A stretch of DNA of 33,875 bases from Pseudonocardia sp. KRD291 (lineage in GTDB: Bacteria > Actinomycetota > Actinomycetes > Mycobacteriales > Pseudonocardiaceae), in NCBI RefSeq assembly GCF_019263595.1, contig NZ_JADQDD010000027.1:1-33875 (forward strand), read 5' to 3'. Made by a program: the position numbers and the translations under genes. Shown here one piece after another: positions 24,755 through 33,199 of the stretch (its first letter is position 1; each line of letters begins with the position of its first letter). The notes under the pieces were generated by a model that worked only from the letters and a program-made list of their open reading frames with translations, had not been told where the DNA came from and did no database searches.

Positions 24755-26791
24755 ATGCCCGTTCCCACCCTGCCCAAGCTCCGACCATCACGCCCCACCT
24801 GGTTGACGCCGCGCATCCTGCGCACCGAGGTACTCGCCGGCCTCGTGGTCGCGCTCGCCCTCATCCCGGAGGCGATCTCGTTCTCGATCATCGCCGGGGT
24901 CGACCCGCGTGTCGGGCTGTTCGCCTCCTTCACCATGGCCGTCACCATCTCCCTCACCGGCGGTCGCAAGGCGATGATCTCCGCCGCGACCGGCGCGATC
25001 GCCCTGGTCGTCGCGCCGCTCTCGCGTGAGTACGGCCTGGACTACCTCATCGCCGCCGTCCTGCTCGGCGGAGTCCTGCAGATCGTGTTCGCGCTGCTGG
25101 GCGTGGCGCGCCTGATGCGCTTCCTGCCGCGCATGGTGATGGTCGGGTTCGTCAACGCCCTGGCCATCCTGATCTTCACCGCGCAACTGCCGTATCTCGT
25201 CGACGTGCCGTGGGCGGTCTACCCACTGCTTGCTGCAGGCTTGGCGATCATGGTCGGCCTACCCCGTCTCACCCGGACGATCCCGGCGCCGCTGGTGGCC
25301 ATCGCCGGACTGACGGCGTTCACCGCCCTGCTCGGCATCGCCGTGCCCACGGTCGGCGACCAGGGAGCCTTACCGGACAGCCTCCCCGTCCTCGGACTCC
25401 CGACCGTCCCGCTGACCTGGCAGACACTGACCCTCATCGGACCACCGGCACTGGCCATCGCGCTCGTCGGGCTGATTGAGTCGCTGATGACCGCCAAGCT
25501 CGTCGACGAGGTCACCGACACCCACTCCGACAAGACCCGCGAGTCCTGGGGCCAAGGCGTCGCCAACATTGTGACCGGCCTGTTCGGCGGCATGGGCGGC
25601 TGCGCCATGATCGGCCAGACGATGATCAACGTGAAGTCCGGGGCCCGCACCCGGCTCTCCACGTTCCTCGCCGGACTGTTCCTGCTGATCCTCGTGGTCT
25701 CACTGGGCCCGATCGTCGCCGCCATCCCGATGGCCGCCCTGGTCGGAGTCATGATCATGGTGGCCGTCGGGACGTTCGACTGGCACAGCATCCACCCGGC
25801 CACGCTCCGACGCCTGCCCACCAGCGAGAACCTTGTCATGATCGCGACCGTGGCGGTCACCGTGACCACGCACAATCTCGCCTACGGAGTCGGTGTCGGA
25901 GTACTCGTGGCGATGGTGCTGTTCGCCCGCCGCGTCGCGCACCTGGTGGAGGTGACCGGAACCGTCGATCCGGACGGGACCAGGAAGACCTACCGCGTCA
26001 TCGGCCAGCTGTTCTTCGCCTCCAGCAACGACCTCGTCTTCCAGTTCGACTACGCCGACGACCCGGAACACGTTGTGATCGACCTGTCCGACGCCCACGT
26101 CTGGGACGCCTCCACCGTCGCCGCCCTCGACGCCATCACCACCAAGTACCGCGCGCACGGAATCGACGCGATCATCACCGGGATGAACGCGAACAGCCGA
26201 ACCCGACACGAGGCACTCGCCGGACACCTGGGCGGGGCCCCTTGTCGGTGTGCACCCGTCGACATCCCGATCAAGCATGACACCGCTGTCGTAGAGTCGT
26301 GGGGCGGTCGCACGCCTGCCCCGGTCCCCGCACCGGTGCTGAACGGTGTGGCCGCCCGCGAGAGGAGTGGATGCCGGGTGCTGCAGATCGGGGAGGTCGC
26401 GACCCGGGTCGGGCTGTCGCTACGCACGATCCGCCACTGGGACGAGGTCGGACTGGTCGTCCCCTCCGCCCGTAGCACCGGCGGGTTCCGGCTCTACACC
26501 GAAGACGATGTCGAGCGTCTGCAGTTCATCAAGACCCTCAAGCCGCTGGACCTGAGCCTGGACCAGATCAAGGACCTGGTCTCGGTCATGGACGCGGCCC
26601 GCGCCGCCGGGGACTCCGAGACGGCCGACGACCTGCGTGGGCGGCTGGGCATGTACCGGGCCGCGGCCGAGGCCCGGATCGAGGCACTGCGGGCCCAGGT
26701 CCAGGGCATGGAGGCGCTCTCCCGCGAGCTCAAGTCGCTCGCGGAACGGCGGGAGACCCTGCCCTCGTCGCGAGCCGTCGACCGCCGGTGA
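24755..26791 (+). CDS. SulP anion transporter with STAS domain, continuous in frame with a MerR-type DNA-binding domain
   Basis: A single frame of about 680 residues. The first 400 are a SulP permease ([21 protein letters not shown] near the start; [20 protein letters not shown] mid-way) for sulfate, bicarbonate or a related anion. A cytoplasmic STAS domain follows ([21 protein letters not shown]). After a Pro-rich linker of about 50 residues comes a full MerR winged helix ([37 protein letters not shown]) and its coiled-coil helix. GTG 26378, in frame, has AGAGGAG 10 bases upstream, so the MerR part (137 residues) could also be made separately. Start: ATG 24755 follows GGAAAG; ATG 24731 is possible. 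No metal-binding Cys is seen in the MerR tail. Confidence 0.85.
   Translation: MPVPTLPKLRPSRPTWLTPRILRTEVLAGLVVALALIPEAISFSIIAGVDPRVGLFASFTMAVTISLTGGRKAMISAATGAIALVVAPLSREYGLDYLIAAVLLGGVLQIVFALLGVARLMRFLPRMVMVGFVNALAILIFTAQLPYLVDVPWAVYPLLAAGLAIMVGLPRLTRTIPAPLVAIAGLTAFTALLGIAVPTVGDQGALPDSLPVLGLPTVPLTWQTLTLIGPPALAIALVGLIESLMTAKLVDEVTDTHSDKTRESWGQGVANIVTGLFGGMGGCAMIGQTMINVKSGARTRLSTFLAGLFLLILVVSLGPIVAAIPMAALVGVMIMVAVGTFDWHSIHPATLRRLPTSENLVMIATVAVTVTTHNLAYGVGVGVLVAMVLFARRVAHLVEVTGTVDPDGTRKTYRVIGQLFFASSNDLVFQFDYADDPEHVVIDLSDAHVWDASTVAALDAITTKYRAHGIDAIITGMNANSRTRHEALAGHLGGAPCRCAPVDIPIKHDTAVVESWGGRTPAPVPAPVLNGVAARERSGCRVLQIGEVATRVGLSLRTIRHWDEVGLVVPSARSTGGFRLYTEDDVERLQFIKTLKPLDLSLDQIKDLVSVMDAARAAGDSETADDLRGRLGMYRAAAEARIEALRAQVQGMEALSRELKSLAERRETLPSSRAVDRR
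26378..26791 (+). other. MerR domain with internal ribosome site (possible separate start)
   Basis: In-frame GTG at 26378 is preceded by AGAGGAG (about 26361-26367), a good ribosome site within the SulP reading frame. It would give a free 137-residue MerR regulator with a complete helix-turn-helix, wing and dimerisation helix. TAGAGT at 26292-26297 could be an internal -10. Whether the cell makes the fusion, the free regulator or both cannot be told from sequence. Confidence 0.5.
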
Positions 26792-26840
26792 CGCCGGCCG
26801 ACCCCTGCGGTCCGGCCCATGCTTTCCGACCCACCGCGGT

Positions 26841-27125
26841 CTAACCCGCTGTCCGGTCGCCCGACGGCGGGCGGGACGCCTCGTCGGCGGCCGAGAGGTC
26901 CTCCGGCACATCGAGGTACCGCCACAGCTCGCAGACCTGGGCCAACGTCACGTCGGGGAGGCATTCGAGCACGGCGATCAGCGCCGGGCGGCCACCCTCC
27001 GCCCGCGCGGCACGGATCAGAGCCTCCCGCCCGACGGGGGCGCCCACGAACAGGTCGCCGACGAAGTCGAGTACCTCGATCCGGGTCACCGGGACGTCGG
27101 CCGGGTCCGGTTCGGAGGTGACCAC
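26841..27125 (-). CDS. Small protein, DUF2795-like
   Basis: 94-residue acidic protein. The core REALIRAARAEGGRPALIAVLECLP resembles DUF2795, a small actinobacterial helical domain of unknown role. GTG at 27125 shares its G with the TAG stop of the epimerase-like gene, and GGAGTGG lies about nine bases upstream; an in-frame ATG at 27152 would overlap that gene by 28 bp. It is thus co-transcribed with the epimerase-like gene. It converges on the SulP-MerR gene. Function is not known. Confidence 0.6.
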   Translation of the reverse strand: MVTSEPDPADVPVTRIEVLDFVGDLFVGAPVGREALIRAARAEGGRPALIAVLECLPDVTLAQVCELWRYLDVPEDLSAADEASRPPSGDRTAG

Positions 27126-27709
27126 TACCGCGTCCACTCCGACGACGGCCACACGGGTTGGTGGGCGCGTAGCCCTTCTCGGACGGCACGCCAGTGGGGA
27201 GCAGCGGCATCACGTTCGCTCACCGTGCTCACCGGCAGCGGCCATCGGACTGCAAGGTCCGGGTCGTTCCAACGTACGGAGACGTTCTCCGAGGGGTCGT
27301 GCTCGGCGTCGATGCGATAGCAGGCGTCGGCGACCTCGGTCAGCGCCTGGAACCCGTGGAGCAGACCGCGCGGGATGTAGAGCGACCGCAGATCGACGTC
27401 GTCGAGGCGGAAGGAGTCCCACTGGCCGAACGTCGGAGACGTCGGCCGTGCGTCGACCACCACGTCATAGATCGCCCCGGAGGCGCACCGGACCAGCTTC
27501 GCCTCCCCACGTCCGGAGCGACCGTGCAGACCACGCACGACACCCTTCCAGCTACGCGATTGCGAGTCCTGCACGAAGTCCCGGGACGAAACGCCCGCCG
27601 CGCCCAGCGACGCGGCATCCGAGGTCCGGGTGAACCAACCGCGCTCGTCGGCATGCGGGGTCGGCGTCAGAATCAGGACCCCGTGCAGCCGGGTGGGCTC
27701 CACATTCAC
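27125..27709 (-). CDS. dTDP-4-dehydrorhamnose 3,5-epimerase-like protein (RmlC family)
   Basis: 194-residue cupin-fold protein. Family motifs are DERGWFTR near the start, VRGLHGR (catalytic His region), IYDVVVDARPTSPTFGQW, and LYIPRGLLHGFQAL. RmlC enzymes epimerise dTDP-4-keto-6-deoxyglucose on the way to rhamnose and other deoxy sugars; some relatives act as 3- or 5-epimerases only. GTG at 27709 follows AAGGAGG, so the longer frame to 27841 is not needed. No other dTDP-rhamnose genes are present, so it is an orphan or serves a remote pathway. The nearby acyltransferase could act on the same surface glycan. Confidence 0.82.
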   Translation of the reverse strand: MNVEPTRLHGVLILTPTPHADERGWFTRTSDAASLGAAGVSSRDFVQDSQSRSWKGVVRGLHGRSGRGEAKLVRCASGAIYDVVVDARPTSPTFGQWDSFRLDDVDLRSLYIPRGLLHGFQALTEVADACYRIDAEHDPSENVSVRWNDPDLAVRWPLPVSTVSERDAAAPHWRAVREGLRAHQPVWPSSEWTR

Positions 27710-27915
27710 CGGGCTACGAGCCTCCTTGAAGTCGCGACACGTCTGACGAATGACTACGCGAGGACCCCAAGACCGCACTCGCCCGGAGCGTCGGCAGGAG
27801 CGAAACGGGTAGAGCCGCACGGGGCCTCGCTCCGCACTCAAGATCGGACACTACCTTTCCGCCCGGAGAGGGTTACGTCGACTTCGTCACCGGTGGCCCG
27901 GTCTCACCAGGTCGG

Positions 27916-28116
27916 TCATGGATAGGTGGCCAGCGTCTGAGGCGGCCTACCGCTTGCGACGTACTGGACCTCAGCCCGCCCGCCGGCATCGGCTATGGCA
28001 CGAGCCTCACGATGGGCCACACCTGCGTCGGTGATCTCGATTGTGCCGCGCTGGGCGCTGCCCCGCCTCGTGAACACCACACGGTACGGATGTGGCTCCG
28101 ACGGGCGTTCCGCCAT
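27916..28116 (-). CDS. Small hypothetical protein (66 residues)
   Basis: Starts MAERPSEPHPYRVVF and ends near QYVASGRPPQTLATYP. ATG 28116 has a strong GGAGGGG eight bases upstream, which is the main reason to call it. It is predicted soluble with a short beta-alpha-beta pattern (RVVFTRRG, then EARAIADAGG, then AEVQYVASG). No family is recognised. It lies in AT-richer sequence between the epimerase-like and acyltransferase genes. The gaps on either side (27710-27915 and 28117-28394) show no other gene. Confidence 0.5.
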   Translation of the reverse strand: MAERPSEPHPYRVVFTRRGSAQRGTIEITDAGVAHREARAIADAGGRAEVQYVASGRPPQTLATYP

Positions 28117-28394
28117 GTCAGCAGCCCCTCCCTGGATCCCGCAGTCCCGGACGGTCCGCCGACCGCATAGAGCCGACCGGAGCACCTCCGGCACCGAGCC
28201 GGGTCACTGGGTGCCCGTTCGACGACCGCGTGTCCCTACCGGACCAACCGCGCCATCGAGGTCTCACCTGCCGCCTCTACGGCCTCTCAGTCGAACCACA
28301 GCAACTCTACTTTAACGTGAGGATAGAGCTCCCTGCGCCGGCAGCTTCTCGACCCGTCAGGGCCGGCGCCCAGTTACCAGACGGGAGGGCAGCC

Positions 28395-29471
28395 ATGTCG
28401 TCGCTGCGCACCAGGTTCGACCCCAGGCAGAACAGCTTCGACGTTCTACGACTGCTGTTCGCCCTGTTGGTGGCGATGAGTCACGGAGTCGCGATCCGCA
28501 CCGGGCACCAGGCTCAGTGGGGGCGATCCACCCTGGGCGATTTCGGGCTGGACGGCTTCTTCATCCTCAGCGGCTTCCTCGTCACCCGCAGCTGGCTGAC
28601 GCTGGACTCGTTCCCACGGTTCGCGTGGCACCGGTTCCTCCGGATCATGCCGGGCTTCTGGATGTGTCTCCTGCTCACAGCACTGGTCGTGGCGCCGATC
28701 GCCGCATGGGCACAAGGCATGCCCTCGACCACCCCGTTCACCGGCGCCCCGTCCGCCCTGCGCTACCTGTTCGGCAACTCCGCGCTGCTGATCGTCCAGT
28801 ACGACATCGCCGGCATCCTCGCCGACACCCCGCAGGGGGCCAGCTTCAACGGCGCACTCTGGACCCTGTTCTTCGAGGCCTTCTGCTACGTCATCATCGC
28901 CGGGCTCGGCGTGCTCGGAGTTCTCCGCAACCGGCGGATCGTCGTCCCCGTGATGCTCGGAGTGCTGGCCGTCCTGACGATCCTGCAGGAGGCCGGGCTA
29001 CCGGTCCTTGTCAACGACCGGATCCTGCGGCTGACCTTCGTGTTCCTACTCGGCGCAGCGGCGTATCTCTACGCCGACCGGCTTCCGATGCGGACCGACC
29101 TGGCCGTGGCGTCGGCCGGCATCTTCCTGCTCAGCGTGAGCATGTTCGAGGACTACCGGGTCCTCGGCGCCGCACCTCTGGCGTACCTGTTCATCTGGTT
29201 CGGGACATGCTTCCGGTGGCCGTGGTCCATCCGCACGGACCTGTCCTACGGCATGTACATCTACCACTGGCCCACCATGCAGCTCCTGGTGCTGACGGGC
29301 GTCGGCACAGTCGCCGTCCCTTCGTTCCTGCTGATCGGACTGGGTATCACCGCGGCGATGGCGCTGCTGTCGTGGCTTCTGGTCGAGCGACCGGCCCTGC
29401 GGCGCAAGCACAGCACGATCCCCGACCGAGTCGCCGAGGCAACACGCGGGGGGAGATCGCGTTCCCGCTGA
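28395..29471 (+). CDS. Acyltransferase 3 family membrane protein (OafA/YrhL-like)
   Basis: 358 residues with about ten helices. Acyltransferase-3 marks are the catalytic H30 in LVAMSHG, R19 before it, and DGFFILSGFLVTRSW. Such proteins transfer acetyl or other short acyl groups to cell-surface sugars or secreted metabolites. ATG at 28395 follows GGGAGGG six bases upstream; the longer frame from 28092 is not supported. Intact and of normal length. It converges on the MFS gene at 29568 with 96 bp between; no strong terminator is seen there. Confidence 0.88.
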   Translation: MSSLRTRFDPRQNSFDVLRLLFALLVAMSHGVAIRTGHQAQWGRSTLGDFGLDGFFILSGFLVTRSWLTLDSFPRFAWHRFLRIMPGFWMCLLLTALVVAPIAAWAQGMPSTTPFTGAPSALRYLFGNSALLIVQYDIAGILADTPQGASFNGALWTLFFEAFCYVIIAGLGVLGVLRNRRIVVPVMLGVLAVLTILQEAGLPVLVNDRILRLTFVFLLGAAAYLYADRLPMRTDLAVASAGIFLLSVSMFEDYRVLGAAPLAYLFIWFGTCFRWPWSIRTDLSYGMYIYHWPTMQLLVLTGVGTVAVPSFLLIGLGITAAMALLSWLLVERPALRRKHSTIPDRVAEATRGGRSRSR

Positions 29472-29567
29472 GACCGGCTGGTCAACCGACGGGAGCTCCT
29501 CGGCGGCTTCGTCAGTGCTGCGCAAGTCGACTCACGGACGACATCTCCGAAGAGAGTCATCTGACTG

Positions 29568-30860
29568 TCAGCGACCAGCGCTCGGCGCCCGCCCTCGGCC
29601 AGCGGGTACGGACCCGAGAGCGAGGACGGTCGCCACGACCGCGGCGCCGGCGAGCAGTATGAACACCGGTGGATAGCCGCCGAGCAGTTCGGCGAGCGCG
29701 CTGCCGGCCCAGGGCGAGACGGCGACGGCGAGCATCGACGGCGCGGAGATCAGCCCGTTGAGTCGGCCGTAGAACCGCGGGTGCCAGCGGTCGGACAGGG
29801 CGGTGGCCTGTAGCAGTGTGAAAACACCGCGCGCGGCGCCGGCCAGCATGGCTGCGACGATCAGCGCCCACGGCGGCCCGGGCAGGACGGCGAGCAGCAG
29901 GGTGGTCGCGGCGAGCATGCCCAGGATCAGCACCGCTCGTCCGCGAACCCCGGAGCGGCGGGTGAGCCGGGTGTAGCCGAGCCGGCCCAGGACCTGCCCG
30001 ACCCCGCCGAGCCCGAGCGCCCAGGCGGCCTGGCTGGTGGTGAGGCCGCGCTCGATGAGCAACGGGACCTGGTTGACGGTGACCGCGAACGCGGTGAACG
30101 CGCCCAGGAACAGCGCGGCGCCGAGCAGCAGGAACGCGTGGCTGCGCACGATCCGGGCGGGGTCATCGTCGGCGCCGTCCGCGATCCCGCCGGCGTTGTC
30201 GGTGTCGGGCTCGACCGGGTCCGGCCACGGGCCGCGCAGCCCGAACAGGTGGGCGGGGATGGTGACCGCGGCCAGGATCACGGCGAGAACGAGGTAGGTG
30301 CCGCGCCAGCCGAAATGGCCCAGCAGTGCCGCGGTCAACGGGGCGAACACGGTGCTGGCCAGACCGGCCACCAGCGTCAGCCCGGTCAGTGCGCGCACCC
30401 GGTCGCGGCCCCACCAGCGGGTCAGAGCGGCGAAGGCGGGCGGGTAGAACGTCGCGGCCTGAGCCACCCCGGCCAGCAGCCACGCGGCGACGAACCACGG
30501 CAGGGACCCGGCGGCAGCGATCGCCAGCGTGGCCGGGACCCCGATCACCGAACCGGCGGTCATCACCCAGCGGGGACCGTGCCGGTCGAGCAGACGACCG
30601 ACCGGGATGCCGATCAGCGCCGACACGACCAGGCCGCCGGAGAACGCGGCGGTGATGGTGCTCAGCGACCAGCTCGTGTCAGCCGCGATCGACGGGGCCA
30701 ACACGGGGAAGGCGTAGTAGAGCACACCCCAGCTGGTGATCTCGGTGACGCACAGGACCACCAGCACCCGCCACAGACCGCGCTGTGACAGGCCACCGGG
30801 CGGCAACGGCGAGCCGGAGCCCACCATCGCCGCCGGTGCGTCACGGTTGTCCGCCGTCAA
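29568..30860 (-). CDS. MFS transporter of the second arsenic locus
   Basis: Twelve-helix carrier of up to 430 residues, with a helix 1 segment SWGVLYYAFPVLAPSIAADT and the loop GRLLDRHGPRW. TTG at 30860 begins six bases after the flavoprotein stop; ATG 30827 is the alternative and neither ribosome site is strong. It is co-transcribed with the flavoprotein. The ArsR-ArsN1 gene across the divergent promoter suggests it exports an arsenical, possibly a methylated or amino-acid type, but this is inferred from context only. It is unrelated in type to the MFS at the left end of the window. Confidence 0.82.
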   Translation of the reverse strand: MTADNRDAPAAMVGSGSPLPPGGLSQRGLWRVLVVLCVTEITSWGVLYYAFPVLAPSIAADTSWSLSTITAAFSGGLVVSALIGIPVGRLLDRHGPRWVMTAGSVIGVPATLAIAAAGSLPWFVAAWLLAGVAQAATFYPPAFAALTRWWGRDRVRALTGLTLVAGLASTVFAPLTAALLGHFGWRGTYLVLAVILAAVTIPAHLFGLRGPWPDPVEPDTDNAGGIADGADDDPARIVRSHAFLLLGAALFLGAFTAFAVTVNQVPLLIERGLTTSQAAWALGLGGVGQVLGRLGYTRLTRRSGVRGRAVLILGMLAATTLLLAVLPGPPWALIVAAMLAGAARGVFTLLQATALSDRWHPRFYGRLNGLISAPSMLAVAVSPWAGSALAELLGGYPPVFILLAGAAVVATVLALGSVPAGRGRAPSAGR

Positions 30861-30866
30861 CTCCGA

Positions 30867-32219
30867 TCAGGCTCCCGCGGCCGGCGCGCCCACGGTGAGC
30901 GGCTCGCTGGGTGTTGAGCAGCACCCGCTACCCGCCACGGTCTCCGCCGCCGAAGTGTCCTCGTCGAATAAGCCGGCCCCGCCGCAGACGCCGGTCTCGT
31001 TGAGCACCAGCTCGACCCGGGCCGCGGCCTCGTGGTCACCGGCCAGCTCGGCGGCGATCGAGCGCACCTGCTCGTACCCGGTGCGGGCCAGGAACGTCGG
31101 CGCGCGCCCGTAGCTCTTCATCCCGGCCAGGTAGACACCCGGTTCGGGCTGAGCCAGCTCGGCCGCGCCATGCGGATAGACAGTGCCGCAGGAGTGCACG
31201 TTGGGGTCGATCAGCGGCGCCAGCCGGGTCGGAGCCTGCAGCGTCGGGTCCAGGTCCAGACGGACCTCCGACAGCCAGCCCAGCTCGGGGCGGAACCCGG
31301 TCAGCACCACGACCTCCTCGACCGCCTCGACCCGGTGCCCGTCCTCGGACACCAACGTCCAGGCCGTGCCGCCGGCCTCGGGCTCGACCCGCTCGGTACG
31401 GAACCCGAACACCGGAGTCACCAGCCCGGCCGCGACCGCCTGTTCCGCGCGCTGGCCCAGCGCGCCGCGCGCCGGGAGCTGGTCGGTGTCACCGCCGCCG
31501 AACACCTGACCGAACCCGCCCCGGCGCAGCAGCCACGACACCCGCGTGCCGGGCTCGTCGCGCACCAGATCGGCGAACGAGGCCAGCGCGGTCAGCGCCG
31601 AGTGCCCGGACCCGGCGACGGCGACGTGCCGGCCTGCGTAGCGGGCCCGCTCGGCCGGGTCGGTCAGGTCCGGCACCCCGGCGCGGACCCGCTGCCCCGC
31701 GGCGCTCTCCCCGATCGCTGGGAGCCCGTCACCGCCGAGCGGGTTCGCCGACGTCCACGTCCCCGACGCGTCGATCACCGCCCTGGCGCCGACCCGCTCC
31801 TCCCCCGCTCCGGTGTCGATGTGCACGACCAGGGGCTCGGTCTCGCGTCCGGCGTCGACGACCCGGTCCCGTCCCCGGCGCGCCACACCGACCACCCGCG
31901 CACGGGTTCGCACGCGCTCGCCCAGCACATCGGCTAGCGGAGCCAGGTACCCGGCGGCCCACTCCGCCCCCGTCGGGTACGCGCCTCCGTCCGGGGCAGC
32001 CCAGCCGGTGGGCTCCAGCAGCCGCTGCGCGGCCGGGTCGACCAACCACTCCCACGGAGAGAACAACCGCACGTGGCCCCACTGCCGGACCGACGCCCCG
32101 GCCGAGTCACCGGCCTCGAGCACCAGCGGCTCCAGCCCGCGCTCCAGCAGCTCCGCCGCCGCAGCCAACCCCACCGGGCCGGCACCGACCACCACGACCG
32201 GCAACTCCCGCTGCACCAT
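30867..32219 (-). CDS. FAD/NAD(P)-dependent oxidoreductase, ArsO-like
   Basis: 450 residues with two dinucleotide-binding folds: FAD at VVVVGAGPVGLAAAAELLERG (residue 8 on) and NADPH at HVAVAGSGHSALTALASFADL (about 210). This is the layout of flavin-containing monooxygenases such as ArsO, often found in arsenic clusters though its reaction is not settled. The C-terminal tail carries C412 and a vicinal C433-C434 pair (GSGCCSTPSE) that could bind trivalent arsenicals. ATG 32219 has GGAGG five bases upstream; an in-frame ATG at 32231 is possible, and the open frame to 32390 would cross the divergent promoter. First gene of a two-gene operon with the MFS carrier. Confidence 0.8.
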   Translation of the reverse strand: MVQRELPVVVVGAGPVGLAAAAELLERGLEPLVLEAGDSAGASVRQWGHVRLFSPWEWLVDPAAQRLLEPTGWAAPDGGAYPTGAEWAAGYLAPLADVLGERVRTRARVVGVARRGRDRVVDAGRETEPLVVHIDTGAGEERVGARAVIDASGTWTSANPLGGDGLPAIGESAAGQRVRAGVPDLTDPAERARYAGRHVAVAGSGHSALTALASFADLVRDEPGTRVSWLLRRGGFGQVFGGGDTDQLPARGALGQRAEQAVAAGLVTPVFGFRTERVEPEAGGTAWTLVSEDGHRVEAVEEVVVLTGFRPELGWLSEVRLDLDPTLQAPTRLAPLIDPNVHSCGTVYPHGAAELAQPEPGVYLAGMKSYGRAPTFLARTGYEQVRSIAAELAGDHEAAARVELVLNETGVCGGAGLFDEDTSAAETVAGSGCCSTPSEPLTVGAPAAGA

Positions 32220-32313
32220 CTCCGCCTCCATCGACTCGGATCGATTAATGAGCCGGAATGTATCGACGCGCATCGATTGACGCAACCATCGATCCACGTC
32301 GATACTTGCTGCC
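32220..32313. promoter_or_regulatory. Divergent promoter/operator of the second arsenic locus
   Basis: Rightward promoter: TTGACG (32277-32282), an 18-bp spacer, GATACT (32301-32306), then only 7 nt to ATG 32314, so the transcript is probably leaderless. ATCGAT occurs at 32240, 32272 and 32288, with the near-palindrome ATCGACGCGCATCGAT at 32262-32277. The copies at 32272 and 32288 straddle the -35. These are likely operators for the ArsR domain of the fusion, repressing both directions (inference). Confidence 0.65.
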
Positions 32314-33183
32314 ATGAGCGTGTCCCCGCTACCGAGCCTCGCCGGCCCCGCCCACGACCAGGGCCAGCTCGACCCGGCCGACGCGGCCACCTACGCGGGC
32401 TGGTTCGCCTGCCTCGCCGAACCGGTCCGCGTCCGGCTCCTGCACGCCACCGCCACCGCCGCGGCACCGCTCTCGATCGGACGCCTCGCCGAGCTGACAG
32501 GCATCAGCCAGGCCACCTGCTCGCACCACGTGCGCAAGCTCGCCGACACCGGGTTCCTGCTGCTGCGCAAGGAGGGCACCACCACGCTGGTGTCGGTCAA
32601 CCCCGCCTGCTGCACCGGCCTCCCGCACGCCGCCGACGCCGTCATGGGCATGCTCGGCCCCCGCCCCTGCTGCCCCGACGACGTCCCGGACGACGTCACC
32701 GTCCGCGCCATGACCGGCGCCGACTGGGACGACGTCCTGCGCATCTACGCCGAGGGCATCGCCACCGGGCACGCCACCTTCGAGACCTACGTCCCCGACC
32801 GCGCCGACCTCGACGCCGGGTGGCTGCCCGAGCACCGCTGGGTCGCCGAACTCGACGGCCAGGTGGTCGGTTGGACCGCCGCGCGCGCCACCTCGACCCG
32901 GCCCGTCTACCGCGGCGTCGCCGAGACCTCGATCTACGTCGCCGACGGTCACCGCCGACGCGGCATCGGACGCGCCCTGATCCGCCGACAGGTCTGCGCC
33001 GCCGACGACGCCGGCCTGTGGACCCTCCAGACCTCGATCTTCCCCGAGAACCGGGCCGGCATCGCCCTGCACCACACCGCCGGCTACCGCACCCTCGGCG
33101 TCCGCGAACGCATCGCGCAGCACCACGGGGTCTGGCGTGACACCGTTCTCCTGGAGCGACGACGCCCCTCCGAGCCGGACTGA
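32314..33183 (+). CDS. ArsR-ArsN1 fusion: arsenical-responsive regulator plus GNAT N-acetyltransferase
   Basis: 289 residues. Residues 25-100 are an ArsR winged helix (LAELTGISQATCSHHVRKL) with cysteine pairs at C99-C100 and C119-C120, and C33 and C69. Residues 128-285 are a GNAT acetyltransferase of the phosphinothricin/ArsN1 group (ATGHATFET; acetyl-CoA loop RRRGIGRALI; GVWRDTVLLERR). ArsN1 acetylates arsinothricin, an arsenic-containing glutamate mimic, and so detoxifies it. Fusing sensor and enzyme couples detection to resistance. The divergent flavoprotein and MFS carrier are probably its targets. It lies 6 bp after a -10 promoter element, giving a leaderless start. Confidence 0.87.
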   Translation: MSVSPLPSLAGPAHDQGQLDPADAATYAGWFACLAEPVRVRLLHATATAAAPLSIGRLAELTGISQATCSHHVRKLADTGFLLLRKEGTTTLVSVNPACCTGLPHAADAVMGMLGPRPCCPDDVPDDVTVRAMTGADWDDVLRIYAEGIATGHATFETYVPDRADLDAGWLPEHRWVAELDGQVVGWTAARATSTRPVYRGVAETSIYVADGHRRRGIGRALIRRQVCAADDAGLWTLQTSIFPENRAGIALHHTAGYRTLGVRERIAQHHGVWRDTVLLERRRPSEPD

Positions 33184-33199
33184 TCCGTCCGCACGTTCC

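Noticed and set aside
20520..33183. A defined mobile island or integrative element
   Set aside because: No integrase, transposase, attachment repeats or tRNA target were found, so only a loose mosaic is claimed.
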